The notes: a model not told the origin generated them from the letters alone. Positions 53,157 through 62,466 are shown, counted from the first letter of the stretch. The stretch: DNA of 64,000 bases from Phocaeicola_A sp045545095 (GCA_045545095.1 JAZQAG010000022.1:16371-80370); one strand, 5' to 3'. Numbers and translations are program-made.

Positions 53157-54821
53157 CAAACCGTCAATCACTCCATCCTTGATATCGATATGGAGGGCTT
53201 GGGGAGATTTGGGTAATCCTGGCATACGAAGGATTTCACCAGCAATGACTACCAACATTTCAGCGCCTTGATTGATGACAATGTCGCGTACATGAAATTC
53301 GAACCCGTCCACCGAGCCATAGATTTTAGGATCTGTAGAGAATGAGTATTGGGTCTTGGCTATGCAGATGGGAAAATGGGTAATACCCAATTTGGCAATC
53401 TTTTCCAGCATTTTACGGGCCGATGCGCTGTACGTAATCATACCGGCACCATAGAGATTGCCAGCCACTTTGGATATTTTTGTCTCAACAGAATCTTTAT
53501 CATCATAGGCCAATTGCAATTCTCTGGAAGGTTGCAATTCAATAGTTTTTACCACCAATTCGGCCAACTCCAAAGCTCCTTCACCACCGCGGGCAAAAGC
53601 ATCGTTGACGGCAAAGCCGACCTTCAATTCCTCCTCGCAATGTTGGCGCAAGAGTGCCACTTCTTCATCCGTGTCTGTGGAGAAACGGTTGAAAGCCACA
53701 ACCACGGTTTGGCCGAAAGAGCGCAGGTTGCGTACATGTTTGTCCAAATTGCACAAGCCGTTACGCAATCCTTCCACATTGGGTTCTTTGATTTTGTCCA
53801 AGCTTACTCCGCCATGCATTTTCAGGCCTTGAGCGGTGGCCACGATGATGGTCAGTCGTGGTTGCAATCCCGATTTGCGGCATTTGATATCATAGAATTT
53901 TTCGGCACCAAGGTCAGCTCCGAATCCCGCTTCGGTAATGACATAATCAGCATATGTCATGGCCAATTTGGTGGCAAGTACCGAGTTGCATCCATGTGCA
54001 ATATTGGCAAACGGGCCACCATGTACAAAGGCTGCTCCCCCTTCGGTTGTTTGTACCAGGTTAGGGTGAAGAGCGTCTTTCAGAAGGACGGTGATGGCAC
54101 CTGCCACTCCTAAATCTTTTACAGTGAATGGTTTATTGTCCAACGTCACTCCTAACAATATGTTCTCTATGCGCCGACGAAGGTCTGCTTCGTCTTTGGC
54201 CAGACATAGGATAGCCATTATCTCAGATGCAGGAGTAATGTCAAAGCCCGATTCTTGAGTCAGCCCATTGCTTTTGGGGCCTAATCCCGTGACGATATAC
54301 CTTAACGAGCGATCGTTCACATCGAGTACCCGGCGCCATAATATCTCCTTCAATCCGAAACCGTTATCCTGATTCTGATAAAGATAATTGTCCAATAAGG
54401 CAGATATCATATTGTGTGCTGAGGTGATGGCATGGAAGTCACCTGTGAAGTGAAGATTGATTTTCTCCATCGGGAGCACTTGGGCATATCCTCCACCGGC
54501 TGCCCCACCCTTCATGCCAAAGCATGGTCCTAGAGAGGGCTCACGTAGGGCAACGATAGCCTTCTTGCCCATTTTGGACAGGCCTAATGAAAGTCCGATT
54601 GATACGGTTGTCTTTCCTATACCGGCCTTTGTCGGAGTAATGGCCGTGACCAGAATGAGGTTACTCTTAGCCACACGCTCATCATCAATCATGCGTTCGT
54701 CCACCTTGGCTATATAACGTCCGTAGTTTTCTATGCCTTCGCGTGGGATACCTGCCGTATCAGCCACTTCCTTGATCTTTTTCAACTTGATACTGCGTGC
54801 TATTTCTATATCTGATTTCAT
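53151..54821 (-). CDS. fhs: Formate-tetrahydrofolate ligase
   Basis: 556 residues from the ATG at 54821; the frame extends two codons to a TTG. TPTKAGIGKTTVSIGLSLGL is the ATP-binding loop, LREPSLGPCFGMKGGAAGGG the conserved phosphate/folate region, and GDFHAITSAHN is family-typical. The enzyme makes 10-formyl-THF from formate, feeding one-carbon metabolism. The nearby MetH-activation gene also serves one-carbon chemistry, though it is not in the same operon. Confidence 0.96.
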   Translation of the reverse strand: MKSDIEIARSIKLKKIKEVADTAGIPREGIENYGRYIAKVDERMIDDERVAKSNLILVTAITPTKAGIGKTTVSIGLSLGLSKMGKKAIVALREPSLGPCFGMKGGAAGGGYAQVLPMEKINLHFTGDFHAITSAHNMISALLDNYLYQNQDNGFGLKEILWRRVLDVNDRSLRYIVTGLGPKSNGLTQESGFDITPASEIMAILCLAKDEADLRRRIENILLGVTLDNKPFTVKDLGVAGAITVLLKDALHPNLVQTTEGGAAFVHGGPFANIAHGCNSVLATKLAMTYADYVITEAGFGADLGAEKFYDIKCRKSGLQPRLTIIVATAQGLKMHGGVSLDKIKEPNVEGLRNGLCNLDKHVRNLRSFGQTVVVAFNRFSTDTDEEVALLRQHCEEELKVGFAVNDAFARGGEGALELAELVVKTIELQPSRELQLAYDDKDSVETKISKVAGNLYGAGMITYSASARKMLEKIAKLGITHFPICIAKTQYSFSTDPKIYGSVDGFEFHVRDIVINQGAEMLVVIAGEILRMPGLPKSPQALHIDIKDGVIDGLS

Positions 54822-54852
54822 ATGCAAAAGTTATTTCATTTAATTTAAGCGA

Positions 54853-54860
54853 CAAATATA
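54853..54860 (-). promoter_or_regulatory. Predicted promoter -7 box of fhs
   Basis: Minus-strand TATATTTG, a TAnnTTTG match, 31 bases upstream of the ATG. Confidence 0.55.
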
Positions 54861-55078
54861 TATAAAAAAGGGGAGTTGGAGAAATAAATAATCCAAGAAA
54901 AAAGTTGGGCACAAAAGATTGTTGTGCTAAATACATTGGACATCTGTCTTGCTCCTGAATTATGTAAGGTTTGTTAATTCAGAATTCCTATATGGCAGAT
55001 AGAAATTGATGAAATGAAAAGAAGTATAAATTCTATTTAAAACAGGCTAATGAAATATTCCGGATATAGGAATTATTG

Positions 55079-55086
55079 TACCTTTG
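55079..55086 (+). promoter_or_regulatory. Predicted promoter -7 box of the AraC regulator
   Basis: TACCTTTG, a TAnnTTTG match, 34 bases upstream of the ATG at 55121; it lies inside the upstream extension of the reading frame and supports the shorter start. Confidence 0.55.
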
Positions 55087-55120
55087 CGTAGTAAAAAACT
55101 TTTTTAAGGTAAATAGTTTT

Positions 55121-55975
55121 ATGAGTGATAAGGTTATACCAACAGTTAGAACAGATGAGGAATTCATGGTGATTCGGATTCCTAGCAAAGAAAGTCATTT
55201 TAAGATTCAGGATTCTTTCCGCTTTGCCAATGGAGCTTTTATTGTCGGCCTAAAGGGTGAACTTGAGATTTCTGTCAATTTGAAAATATACAAAGTTGTG
55301 GAAAATAGTATGTTGACACTCCTTCCACACCATATTATCCAAGGACATTCGGTTAGTGACGATTTTGAGGGCTATATTATTATCTTTACTCCAGCCTTTG
55401 CCGAAGATATCAATTTGATGAGGTCAACCCTTCCGTTTATGATTCAGATACGCGAAAATCCGTTGGTTATTCTGAATAGTGATGAGATTGATATCATTCA
55501 TAAATTCTGCGAATTTATGTATCAGATTGAAAAGAACCCTTTGATAGATTCTTTCGTAGAGATCCGAAAAGGTTTGTTGACCTCTTTTCTCTATACTTTC
55601 GGTGCGGTATATCGCAGGTTGCTCCCTGCTGAACCTACCGAGCGGTTGAGTCGGGCAAATTTCATTTTCAAGAATTTCCTGATGCTGCTTGTCGAGCACT
55701 ATGCCCAAGAGCGCAGTGTCTCTTTCTATGCCAGCAAGTTATGTATTACCCCCAAGTATCTGGGCACCATCTGTCGGGAAGTCAGCAAGAAGTTGGCTAC
55801 GGACATCATTGCAAATGCCGTCATATTGGATGCTAAGGCCAAATTGCATAAGGGTGGCTTGACCGTTCAGGAGATATCCAACTCGTTGAATTTTCCTAAT
55901 GCCTCGTTCTTTGGCCGCTATTTCAAGCGGTATACCGGGTATTCCCCCATGCAATATCGGGAAACGTTGAGGTGA
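55121..55975 (+). CDS. AraC-family transcription regulator
   Basis: 284 residues from the ATG at 55121. The N-terminal half is a cupin-like sensor with no recognised ligand site. The C-terminal 95 residues are the double helix-turn-helix: KLCITPKYLGTICREV is the first motif and SLNFPNASFFGRYFKRYTGY the second, ending SPMQYRE. It stands alone and converges on the DUF5686 gene with a hairpin terminator between. Targets are unknown. Confidence 0.9.
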   Translation: MSDKVIPTVRTDEEFMVIRIPSKESHFKIQDSFRFANGAFIVGLKGELEISVNLKIYKVVENSMLTLLPHHIIQGHSVSDDFEGYIIIFTPAFAEDINLMRSTLPFMIQIRENPLVILNSDEIDIIHKFCEFMYQIEKNPLIDSFVEIRKGLLTSFLYTFGAVYRRLLPAEPTERLSRANFIFKNFLMLLVEHYAQERSVSFYASKLCITPKYLGTICREVSKKLATDIIANAVILDAKAKLHKGGLTVQEISNSLNFPNASFFGRYFKRYTGYSPMQYRETLR

Positions 55976-55992
55976 GTATAGATAGAAATCAG

Positions 55993-56040
55993 AAAGGATG
56001 TGCCTATTTTATATAAATGAGAAATATGGGCACATCCTTT
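55993..56040. terminator. Bidirectional terminator between araC-type and DUF5686 genes
   Basis: AAAGGATGTGCC and GGCACATCCTTT form a 12-bp stem with a 24-base loop, flanked by A-runs and T-runs on the appropriate sides. Confidence 0.8.
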
Positions 56041-56049
56041 TCTAAATAG

Positions 56050-58590
56050 TCAGAATGTCATGTGCAGGCTTATGCGTAATCCGTCATCATCAGCATCCGG
56101 GCGTCCGCGGTAGGTCAAACGTTTGACATAATCTACACGCAAAACCTTGAAAATATTTTCAATTCCAATCCCCATTTCAATGTATGGTTCAGAATCTATA
56201 ATGCCTGTACCTGTCGGAAATATTGGTAGAGCATTCTCTGAAGATGGTATGTTTTTCTCGGATAGTTTTCCGTACCATCCTCGGCAACTTAAAACCTCCC
56301 TCCATTTCAATTTCTTCACCAAAGGAATCCTGTTGAACAAGAATCCGTTCAAATAATAGCTGACATCCCAGGAAACATATTTGTCACCGACAAATTCCAT
56401 TGGATTCATCAATGCGTAAGATTCGGGTTGAATTGTGTATGATAGATTTGCGTTAGGCATTATCAGCAGAGGAAATGGAACTTTATTCCATATGGCCCCG
56501 CCTTTCAAAATGATATCCGTATATCCGAAAGCAGAGAACCAAAAACGTGTCTGTATGCCCAATTCCGTATGATGAAAGGCATATTGGCCTCTTAATGCAT
56601 TTTTCAATCCTATCGTGTGATTCAAGGTAAAAACCGGATTGTCACGGCTGACGGGGAAGCGGTTCCATTGCGTTTGGATAAATTTCTCGTTGGGTGCATA
56701 TCGTAGTTGTAATTCTACTTCCGTTGTATTGATGTCATTGAAGGTCTGTCTGCTTCCGTCGGCAAGTTTCCGCTCAAAAGGTATCAGGTGTGTTGATTCA
56801 AATCGGTGGTATCTGGCAATCGCTTTCCAGGAGAAGTTTGAATGATATTCTTGTGTGTAGATAAGTTGGTGTTTGGCTTCGTATCCCAGTTGGTCATTGG
56901 GCATACGTTTCAGCATCAGAAAAACATTGTCCTTATTGGTGTATAGGTAATGTTGGCCGTATTGATTGACATCATATTCCGAATGCCATCGTATGGAGTG
57001 GATGGGAAATTCGTTGGCATACATCTTTTTGGGCGATAGGGAGTACTCCAATTCTGCTGAATATTTCAGTTTCTTGTCACGTGTGCCATAGGCCATATAT
57101 CCACGTAGAAACAGGTGGGGATTCAAGTAGGCACTGGTCATACCTCCTGTGCGTAGGCGTACTCCCTCCAATGTATTTCCACTGATGGTGGCATTCATGG
57201 GGCCATAGTAGAAACTGGGCTTATTTTCCGATGTGGGTATATATCCTGTGAACAGAATTTTTAGGATTTTTTCTGTCCAATAATAGATTGGATTTTCGCG
57301 CAATCGGCTCATAAGATTTTTCACCGAATCTTCATTTCTCGAAATATTTCCTATGCGGTTTTCTTTCCAATAAGTTTCATCTCGGGTTAGTGCTTCGGTC
57401 GGTTCTATTTCTTTTTCAGGTGTGGAGAATATGGCTTGTTGTTCTATTGTAGGAGAAAATGAATGGTTGCTATAAGTTACTTCTTTACGGGCATAGATGC
57501 CCCCTCCTTCTTCCCCTATCAGGTCTGTTGTCAGATATTCGTGGGTCAACAAGCGGGTTCCGTTCAGTGAATCGCGTTCGAAACTCTGCTCTATTTGCAG
57601 GAAATTCACGAAGTTGAGGTTGATATCTTTAGGAATGTTCATCATCACCTCTTTCACAAAATAGGTGGAGTCAACGGTGACATACAAGTGGCCAGTAAAT
57701 CCGAAGGATTCTGCATTGAAAGGAACAAAGGTCAGTTTCACGCACCGTTCTCCCTTCACTTGGATGGTGTCTCCCAGATAATATTTGTAGAATGTTGGCC
57801 CCATACTACTGAGAGGGCTTACAAATCGGTTGGTGAACAAAGGTATGTCAGCCTGATAGATGTTCACATCTTTGAATATCTCGCTGAGCATCATTTCCAG
57901 ACTTTCTTTGGGCAACAGGTCATCTATACCATTCTGTTGGCGTGCCTTGATGTATGTCTTGGCTGTTTGTGGTGATTTCCTGTACAGGTCCGTAGCCAAC
58001 CGTTCGCGCACGGATACAGGCAATACGGGACGTCCGGTGACGGATGACGTATCCACATAATCTTTCAGGAAATCAAATCGTCGGTATAACCATTTCTGTT
58101 GTTGTTCCTCCGTAAAGTTATTGATGGCCAGGATGCTCTTGTCATGGCGATCTCGTACATAAAAGTCCTGTTCGTAGGGGGAATTGTCATTCTTATGTGC
58201 TATCATATTCTTGACAAACCGTACGGCTGGATTATCCCTTTTGTATTTTTCTTTACCAGGTTTTACAGTCACTTCGCCCAATTCGTAGCTTTCAGGAGAG
58301 AGCTTGATTTCCAATTTTCTCCCGTGTGGCAAGATGAGTAGTTTGTTATATGTTTTGTAACCGATGAAAGAAACTCGTAGTTCTCCTTTCCGTGGAGAAA
58401 TCTCAAAGGAGAAATATCCGTCAGCATCTGTCTGTACTCCATTTCCAGTCTCTTTAACATATACGGATGCAAAAGGGATGGGTTCACCAGTGACAGAGTC
58501 TGTTACCACCCCCTGAATACGGTGTTGGGCACTTATTGGTAACAATCCAATGAACAGTACCATCCAAAGAAATAATTTGATAACCTTCAT
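56050..58590 (-). CDS. DUF5686 outer-membrane protein with carboxypeptidase-like regulatory domain
   Basis: 846 residues. A signal peptide ends near PISAQH (residue 22). The next 90 residues form the CarboxypepD_reg beta-sandwich (GVVTDSVTGEPIPFASVYVK) common in Bacteroidetes outer-membrane proteins. The remainder is a DUF5686 barrel-like region, ending with an aromatic residue (HMTF), as outer-membrane proteins do. No TonB box or SusD partner is present, so it is not a usual SusC. The function is unknown. Confidence 0.85.
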   Translation of the reverse strand: MKVIKLFLWMVLFIGLLPISAQHRIQGVVTDSVTGEPIPFASVYVKETGNGVQTDADGYFSFEISPRKGELRVSFIGYKTYNKLLILPHGRKLEIKLSPESYELGEVTVKPGKEKYKRDNPAVRFVKNMIAHKNDNSPYEQDFYVRDRHDKSILAINNFTEEQQQKWLYRRFDFLKDYVDTSSVTGRPVLPVSVRERLATDLYRKSPQTAKTYIKARQQNGIDDLLPKESLEMMLSEIFKDVNIYQADIPLFTNRFVSPLSSMGPTFYKYYLGDTIQVKGERCVKLTFVPFNAESFGFTGHLYVTVDSTYFVKEVMMNIPKDINLNFVNFLQIEQSFERDSLNGTRLLTHEYLTTDLIGEEGGGIYARKEVTYSNHSFSPTIEQQAIFSTPEKEIEPTEALTRDETYWKENRIGNISRNEDSVKNLMSRLRENPIYYWTEKILKILFTGYIPTSENKPSFYYGPMNATISGNTLEGVRLRTGGMTSAYLNPHLFLRGYMAYGTRDKKLKYSAELEYSLSPKKMYANEFPIHSIRWHSEYDVNQYGQHYLYTNKDNVFLMLKRMPNDQLGYEAKHQLIYTQEYHSNFSWKAIARYHRFESTHLIPFERKLADGSRQTFNDINTTEVELQLRYAPNEKFIQTQWNRFPVSRDNPVFTLNHTIGLKNALRGQYAFHHTELGIQTRFWFSAFGYTDIILKGGAIWNKVPFPLLIMPNANLSYTIQPESYALMNPMEFVGDKYVSWDVSYYLNGFLFNRIPLVKKLKWREVLSCRGWYGKLSEKNIPSSENALPIFPTGTGIIDSEPYIEMGIGIENIFKVLRVDYVKRLTYRGRPDADDDGLRISLHMTF

Positions 58591-58607
58591 ACCTTATAAA
58601 TCAGGTG

Positions 58608-58615
58608 CAAAGGTA
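58608..58615 (-). promoter_or_regulatory. Predicted promoter -7 box of the DUF5686 gene
   Basis: Minus-strand TACCTTTG, a TAnnTTTG match, 17 bases upstream of the ATG. Confidence 0.5.
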
Positions 58616-58957
58616 TCTCATCCGTTTCGTGTAGGAAAGGTCAATTCGTGGGAGAATTTGTTCTATTCGGCGGAAGCATTATTTCATGGAGCCTCCGACG
58701 ATGTCTTGCAGTTCGTTTGTGATGGCCTGTTGGCGTCCTTTGTTGTATTTTTATCTGAGAAATTGAAAAAATCATTATATTTGTTTCATTTTCAAATATA
58801 ACCAATAAACCTTATGATTGTATCTTAATATTGATTTTTTTATGTTTTGCATGCTGCTTGGGAGATTATAAAAGAGAAACAGACACTCTGTCCGCACGTG
58901 CGGACAGAGTGTCTGTCATTTGTGAATACAGCTACCTGTTCTTTGGAAGTACCTTAT
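58616..58957. other. Gene-free stretch with a perfect palindrome
   Basis: No gene is supported. It contains a TATATTTG box near 58775 with nothing downstream, and the perfect palindrome at 58879-58916. Confidence 0.5.
58879..58916 (-). terminator. Perfect 38-bp palindrome, terminator of the HU-like cassette
   Basis: ACAGACACTCTGTCCGCAC and its exact reverse complement abut without a loop (19 bp each). On the minus strand TTTCTCTTTT follows. It ends the DUF5675-smORF-HU-like-membrane protein cassette. Confidence 0.8.
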
Positions 58958-59149
58958 CTACTTGGGCAATCGGTAGTCCACGTAAGTCTTGACTCCAAGA
59001 ATCGAGCCGGAGAACATCATTGTGTGTGCCAGATAGTTGAGAACCGAGGCGGCAATTTCCCCTTGGGGCGGTGTGAAGTAGTCAATGTATGTCAGCACTA
59101 CTCCCGAAACCAATACCGCTATGGCTACGACAGTTTGAGGACTTTTCAT
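58958..59149 (-). CDS. Small membrane protein
   Basis: 63 residues with two hydrophobic segments (VVAIAVLVSGVVLTYIDYF and a second around YLAHTMMFSGSILG). It is the last gene of the DUF5675 cassette, starting 13 bases after the HU-like gene ends. The family is not recognised; with two membrane spans it could resemble a holin-like protein, but nothing shows this. Confidence 0.65.
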   Translation of the reverse strand: MKSPQTVVAIAVLVSGVVLTYIDYFTPPQGEIAASVLNYLAHTMMFSGSILGVKTYVDYRLPK

Positions 59150-59161
59150 AGTTCCCTGTCA

Positions 59162-59644
59162 TTATAGCGGATTGGAATCCTCTCCTCCAGTGTTGCCGTT
59201 ATTGTCACCGCCAGTTGTAGTATCATCCTCTACTTCAGGGCTTTCATTCTCATTCTCCTTTTTGTTCAAGCAGTCAAATTGGACATTCTGGCTGATCATG
59301 ATTCCCATTTTCTTGCTCTGGCGGAACTTCAATGCCAATTTCTCAATGGCGTCCACACCCGCTTCTTTCTCTACATCGGTAGCCTTCGTTTTGACAGACA
59401 GGAAGAAGTATCCCAATGTACCCAACTGCAAGGTATGTCCGTTCAGGATGAACTGCTCCACCTGTTGGTTGATGGCATAGAAAGCAGCCACCATCTGTGC
59501 TTTCGGAATACCGGAGTTCTGACTGGCGTACTTCAACAAGTCTTCAGTTGAGATAGTTGAATAACGTACGGGTGAAGTGATGTACTTGTCGGCCTTAGCA
59601 TATCCGACGCGCTGCAAATTCTTTTTAATGACAATTGTACTCAT
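59162..59644 (-). CDS. HU-like DNA-binding protein
   Basis: 160 residues. Residues about 1-125 fit the HU/IHF-like family of Bacteroides (RVGYAKADKYITSPVRYSTI ... NGHTLQLGTLGYFFLSVKTK), and the C-terminus is an acidic, glycine-rich tail (DDTTTGGDNNGNTGGEDS). It lies in a cassette with a small coding frame and a DUF5675 gene. Confidence 0.85.
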   Translation of the reverse strand: MSTIVIKKNLQRVGYAKADKYITSPVRYSTISTEDLLKYASQNSGIPKAQMVAAFYAINQQVEQFILNGHTLQLGTLGYFFLSVKTKATDVEKEAGVDAIEKLALKFRQSKKMGIMISQNVQFDCLNKKENENESPEVEDDTTTGGDNNGNTGGEDSNPL

Positions 59645-59676
59645 AATGTTTTTAAGTTTTTAAGTTAATAAATTTG

Positions 59677-59814
59677 TTAGTTTTTAAATTCAGTTTCTTT
59701 CTCAGATTTCTTCTTCTTTCTCACAAGGTCGATAGTCAGCTCAATGAGCTTCATCAGTGCCACAACCCATTTTATGCGGCAGTGGTCTTTGGCTTTCTCT
59801 ATCTCTTTTTCCAT
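59677..59814 (-). CDS. 45-aa charged helical protein
   Basis: The frame runs from the ATG at 59814 to TAA at 59677-59679. The protein starts MEKEIEKAKDHCRIKW, has a hydrophobic middle (VVALMKLIELTIDLV) and ends with lysine-rich residues. It sits 21 bases after the DUF5675 stop and 32 bases before the HU-like gene, in the place where other Bacteroides cassettes carry a tiny conserved protein. Function unknown. Confidence 0.6.
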   Translation of the reverse strand: MEKEIEKAKDHCRIKWVVALMKLIELTIDLVRKKKKSEKETEFKN

Positions 59815-59835
59815 TCCTACAATAGGTTTAAAGTG

Positions 59836-60249
59836 TTATTCAATGATGATTTCCAGTTCTCCCCCCTCTTCATTGGCCAGTTCAAACAAAGTTTCATACA
59901 GCCATTCGAAAGTCTTTCGCGAATGTACCAATGTATTCGGTTTGTCCCGTTCACCCACCAGGATGCACCCTTCCGTGTCCTTCACCTTGTTTCCCGGGTG
60001 AATCATCACTCCGGTGAAGTTCGGCACCTCCATCAGGTAAGGCATCATCCGGCGGAACTTCTTCGAGGGCGACATCCGTATGCGGTACTTTCCTTCCGGG
60101 ATAGCCGTCAGTCCCATCACCTTCTTTTCGTGCTTCAGATTCCGCCATTGCGGTTCCAATGTGTAGCAGAGGATTTTTCCCTCCTCGTGTAGGATTCCGG
60201 TTGTGTACCCCACCCCTCTGCTTGTCCGTGTCAATGTCAGTCTTTTCAT
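59836..60249 (-). CDS. DUF5675 family protein
   Basis: 137 residues. GILHEEGKILCYTLEPQWRN, AIPEGKYRIRMSPSKKF, VPNFTGVMIHPGN and EGCILVGERD match the DUF5675 family, which resembles small L,D-transpeptidase-like or phage-derived proteins; the enzymatic activity is not established. It is first in a cassette with a small protein, the HU-like protein and a membrane protein, where relatives often have an N-acetylmuramoyl-alanine amidase. Confidence 0.8.
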   Translation of the reverse strand: MKRLTLTRTSRGVGYTTGILHEEGKILCYTLEPQWRNLKHEKKVMGLTAIPEGKYRIRMSPSKKFRRMMPYLMEVPNFTGVMIHPGNKVKDTEGCILVGERDKPNTLVHSRKTFEWLYETLFELANEEGGELEIIIE

Positions 60250-60329
60250 TTCTCTGCATCATTTTTACGTTCATATTAATAATAGGTATATTCTCTCCGT
60301 CACTCCCGGGCCCGTCGGAATGACTGATG

Positions 60330-60337
60330 CAAAGATA
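60330..60337 (-). promoter_or_regulatory. Predicted promoter -7 box of the DUF5675 cassette
   Basis: Minus-strand TATCTTTG with a TTTG about 21 bases upstream, near the Bacteroidetes consensus; 80 bases before the ATG. Confidence 0.55.
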
Positions 60338-60367
60338 AGGGTGAAAACAGCCCGAAAACAAAAGAAA

Positions 60368-60408
60368 CCTCCCCTTTACCCTGATAATTCTTTCGGGTAA
60401 AGGGGAGG
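60368..60408 (-). terminator. Terminator of the Fic gene
   Basis: CCTCCCCTTTACCC and GGGTAAAGGGGAGG form a perfect 14-bp stem with a 13-base loop; on the minus strand TTTCTTTTGTTTT follows. Confidence 0.8.
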
Positions 60409-60513
60409 TAAAGGAATGGGGAGAATTTAGGTAAAGGAATTGCTTATTTAATCGTTATATTTCTTGAAATTCTCCGCCTGTTCAAATATCTTTTCCGAAT
60501 AATTTGGTTACAG

Positions 60514-61830
60514 CTATATTTGTTTGATGGACTCATCAAAGTCTTCTCCCTTGATGTATCCCTTCTTCACTTTGTTGAACGATATTTCTGACAGCATACC
60601 ACGCTGCATCAGTCCTATAATGTCACTTTTGGCTGTGGTGGCAGTCACCATGAATTTGGTTTGCACATCCTTTACCGTCAGTACCTCGTTGGGATTATCT
60701 ATATACATTCGTATAATCTGTGCTTGACGTTCATTGATGTTACCCAATTGCAGGAAGGTGTTGGCTAACGTCTTTTCCTTCTGTTTCTTCTTCAAGTAAT
60801 CCTGCAACTGCTTGAATGCTTTCTCCAGCACCTTCAGATTGTAGATGATGAAATAACCCACATCCATACCGTCCGATTCCACATACTGGTAAGCCTTCTC
60901 ATACGATTTCTTTGAACTGGCAATAACCCTCGATACAGACATATACTCCATCAACCAATATCCCTGTTTCAGCATATACCAATAGAAGAGTGCACGGGCT
61001 GTACGTCCGTTTCCATCCACAAAGGGGTGCATATAGGCTACCATAAAGTGGATGATGATGCCTCTTATAATAGGATGGACAAATACTTTGGCATCCGTCT
61101 CGTTGAAATAGTGGCATAATTCTTCGACGAACGCTGGCAGTTCCTGATAAGGTGGCGGTGTGTGTACCACTTCGTGGGTGATTCCGTCCTCTACCACTAC
61201 TTCGTCATTCGTGCGGAGTCGTCCGGTATCTTCTGGATTTTCCAATGTCTTTTCAGTCATCAGGTGATGGATGTGGAAGACCAGTTCAGGAGTCAGCGGA
61301 GTATCCTTGTTCTCTACAATAAACCGGATGGTCTGATAGTTATTGGCTATCATCTGTTGTGACTTGTCCTTGGGAGCCATTTTTTTGCGCAGCATCTCTT
61401 TGGCCACCTTCCGTGTGGTGGCAGCTCCTTCCATTTGACTGGAGAAGATAGCCTCTTCCATCAACGAGCTGATAAGATACTGTTCCCTGTTTTCATGTGA
61501 CAGTACGGCGCTGTTTCCCCACGAGCCTCCAAAGTTCATGTCAAATTCGTGACACATGCGTTGCATCCGGTTGGTCAATCCAAAGCTGACATTGTAACTG
61601 TCCCAAGTATATACTGTGGTGGTGATACGCGAAGCCTTTACGCGGGTCCACAATTCCTGTACCGAGGTGCAGGATTCTGGTATATTCTTATACTTCACCT
61701 TATCCCAATACTCGTATTCATCATTGATTTTTTCAATGATTGCAGTCAGTTTTTCATCTGGCCTTTTCGATTTATCAAACAATACATTGGCCAAATCCTT
61801 TTCCGTACAGATGGGCGCTTTTTCTATCAT
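60514..61830 (-). CDS. Fic family protein with N-terminal inhibitory motif (class II)
   Basis: 438 residues from the ATG at 61830; the frame extends to a TTG at 61887 but the promoter box lies inside that stretch. HPFVDGNGRTAR is the Fic active-site motif. Ahead of it SSQMEG fits the (S/T)xxxE(G/N) inhibitory helix, so the enzyme is expected to be self-inhibited. The C-terminal part (NINERQAQIIRMYIDN ... VTATTAKSDI) is a winged helix. Fic enzymes transfer AMP, or other nucleotide groups, to protein hydroxyls. The target is not known. Confidence 0.9.
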   Translation of the reverse strand: MIEKAPICTEKDLANVLFDKSKRPDEKLTAIIEKINDEYEYWDKVKYKNIPESCTSVQELWTRVKASRITTTVYTWDSYNVSFGLTNRMQRMCHEFDMNFGGSWGNSAVLSHENREQYLISSLMEEAIFSSQMEGAATTRKVAKEMLRKKMAPKDKSQQMIANNYQTIRFIVENKDTPLTPELVFHIHHLMTEKTLENPEDTGRLRTNDEVVVEDGITHEVVHTPPPYQELPAFVEELCHYFNETDAKVFVHPIIRGIIIHFMVAYMHPFVDGNGRTARALFYWYMLKQGYWLMEYMSVSRVIASSKKSYEKAYQYVESDGMDVGYFIIYNLKVLEKAFKQLQDYLKKKQKEKTLANTFLQLGNINERQAQIIRMYIDNPNEVLTVKDVQTKFMVTATTAKSDIIGLMQRGMLSEISFNKVKKGYIKGEDFDESIKQI

Positions 61831-61856
61831 CACTGATTTTCTTTGGTTTACGGCTG

Positions 61857-61864
61857 CAAAACTA
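61857..61864 (-). promoter_or_regulatory. Predicted promoter -7 box of the Fic gene
   Basis: Minus-strand TAGTTTTG, a TAnnTTTG match, 26 bases upstream of the ATG. Confidence 0.5.
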
Positions 61865-62088
61865 TACAATTCTTTCCAATTTTGCAAGAATTGGAAAGAA
61901 TTTGAAAGGATTTATTGGGATAATAACGATTAAAGGATAGTTGAAATACGGTTGAACTGTTCGGAATTTCCGAACAATTTATATCACTAATAAAACGACA
62001 TTACCAATCCATATAATAGTGTTTCTTTTATCAATCAGTGTAAACGGGTAAAGGAATCGCATTTTATTTGTTTATTCACTTCTTTCTT

Positions 62089-62282
62089 GAAACTATTAAT
62101 GATGAACTCAAGAATATTGCACAAGTGGAGCACTCAAGACACCGTTGCTTTGACAATTTTATCGTGAACATGTTGGGAGCTATTGCTGCATATTGTATGT
62201 TTCCGAAAAAGCCGTGTATCAATGTACAGAGGACATTGGACACACAGCTTACTCTATTTTGAATTCGTCGAACTCACGTTAA
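62089..62282 (+). mobile_element. IS982-family remnant: transposase C-terminus and right inverted repeat
   Basis: The frame reads ETINDELKNIAQVEHSRHRC and ends TLDTQLTLF at the TGA 62260-62262, the C-terminus of an IS982-family transposase. It is followed by the right terminal repeat (62262-62282), the exact reverse complement of the left repeat at 63628-63648. The N-terminal two thirds are missing. Confidence 0.85.
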
Positions 62283-62466
62283 ATAAATATGCTTCACTGT
62301 CTATGCCCAAACTCTCTGAAGTCATACTTAAGGATAATACTTCCAAGTCAGAGAATTTGGGGACAACACCTCTTCGAGGAATATTACCATTTTTATTGAC
62401 TAAATCTTTGCCTATTTTCTTGCATATCTCAAGAATTTTGACGAACCTTGCATATAAGTTGTGCAT
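62283..62466 (-). pseudogene. Second IS982-type transposase, N-terminal fragment
   Basis: Reading from the ATG at 62466 on the minus strand: MHNLYARFVKILEICKK, then RRGVVPKFSDLEVLSLSMTS and IDSEAYLFN, the N-terminus of a distinct IS982-family transposase. Coding is cut at the right end of the other IS982 element (62282/62283), so that element appears to have inserted into this one. Confidence 0.8.
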
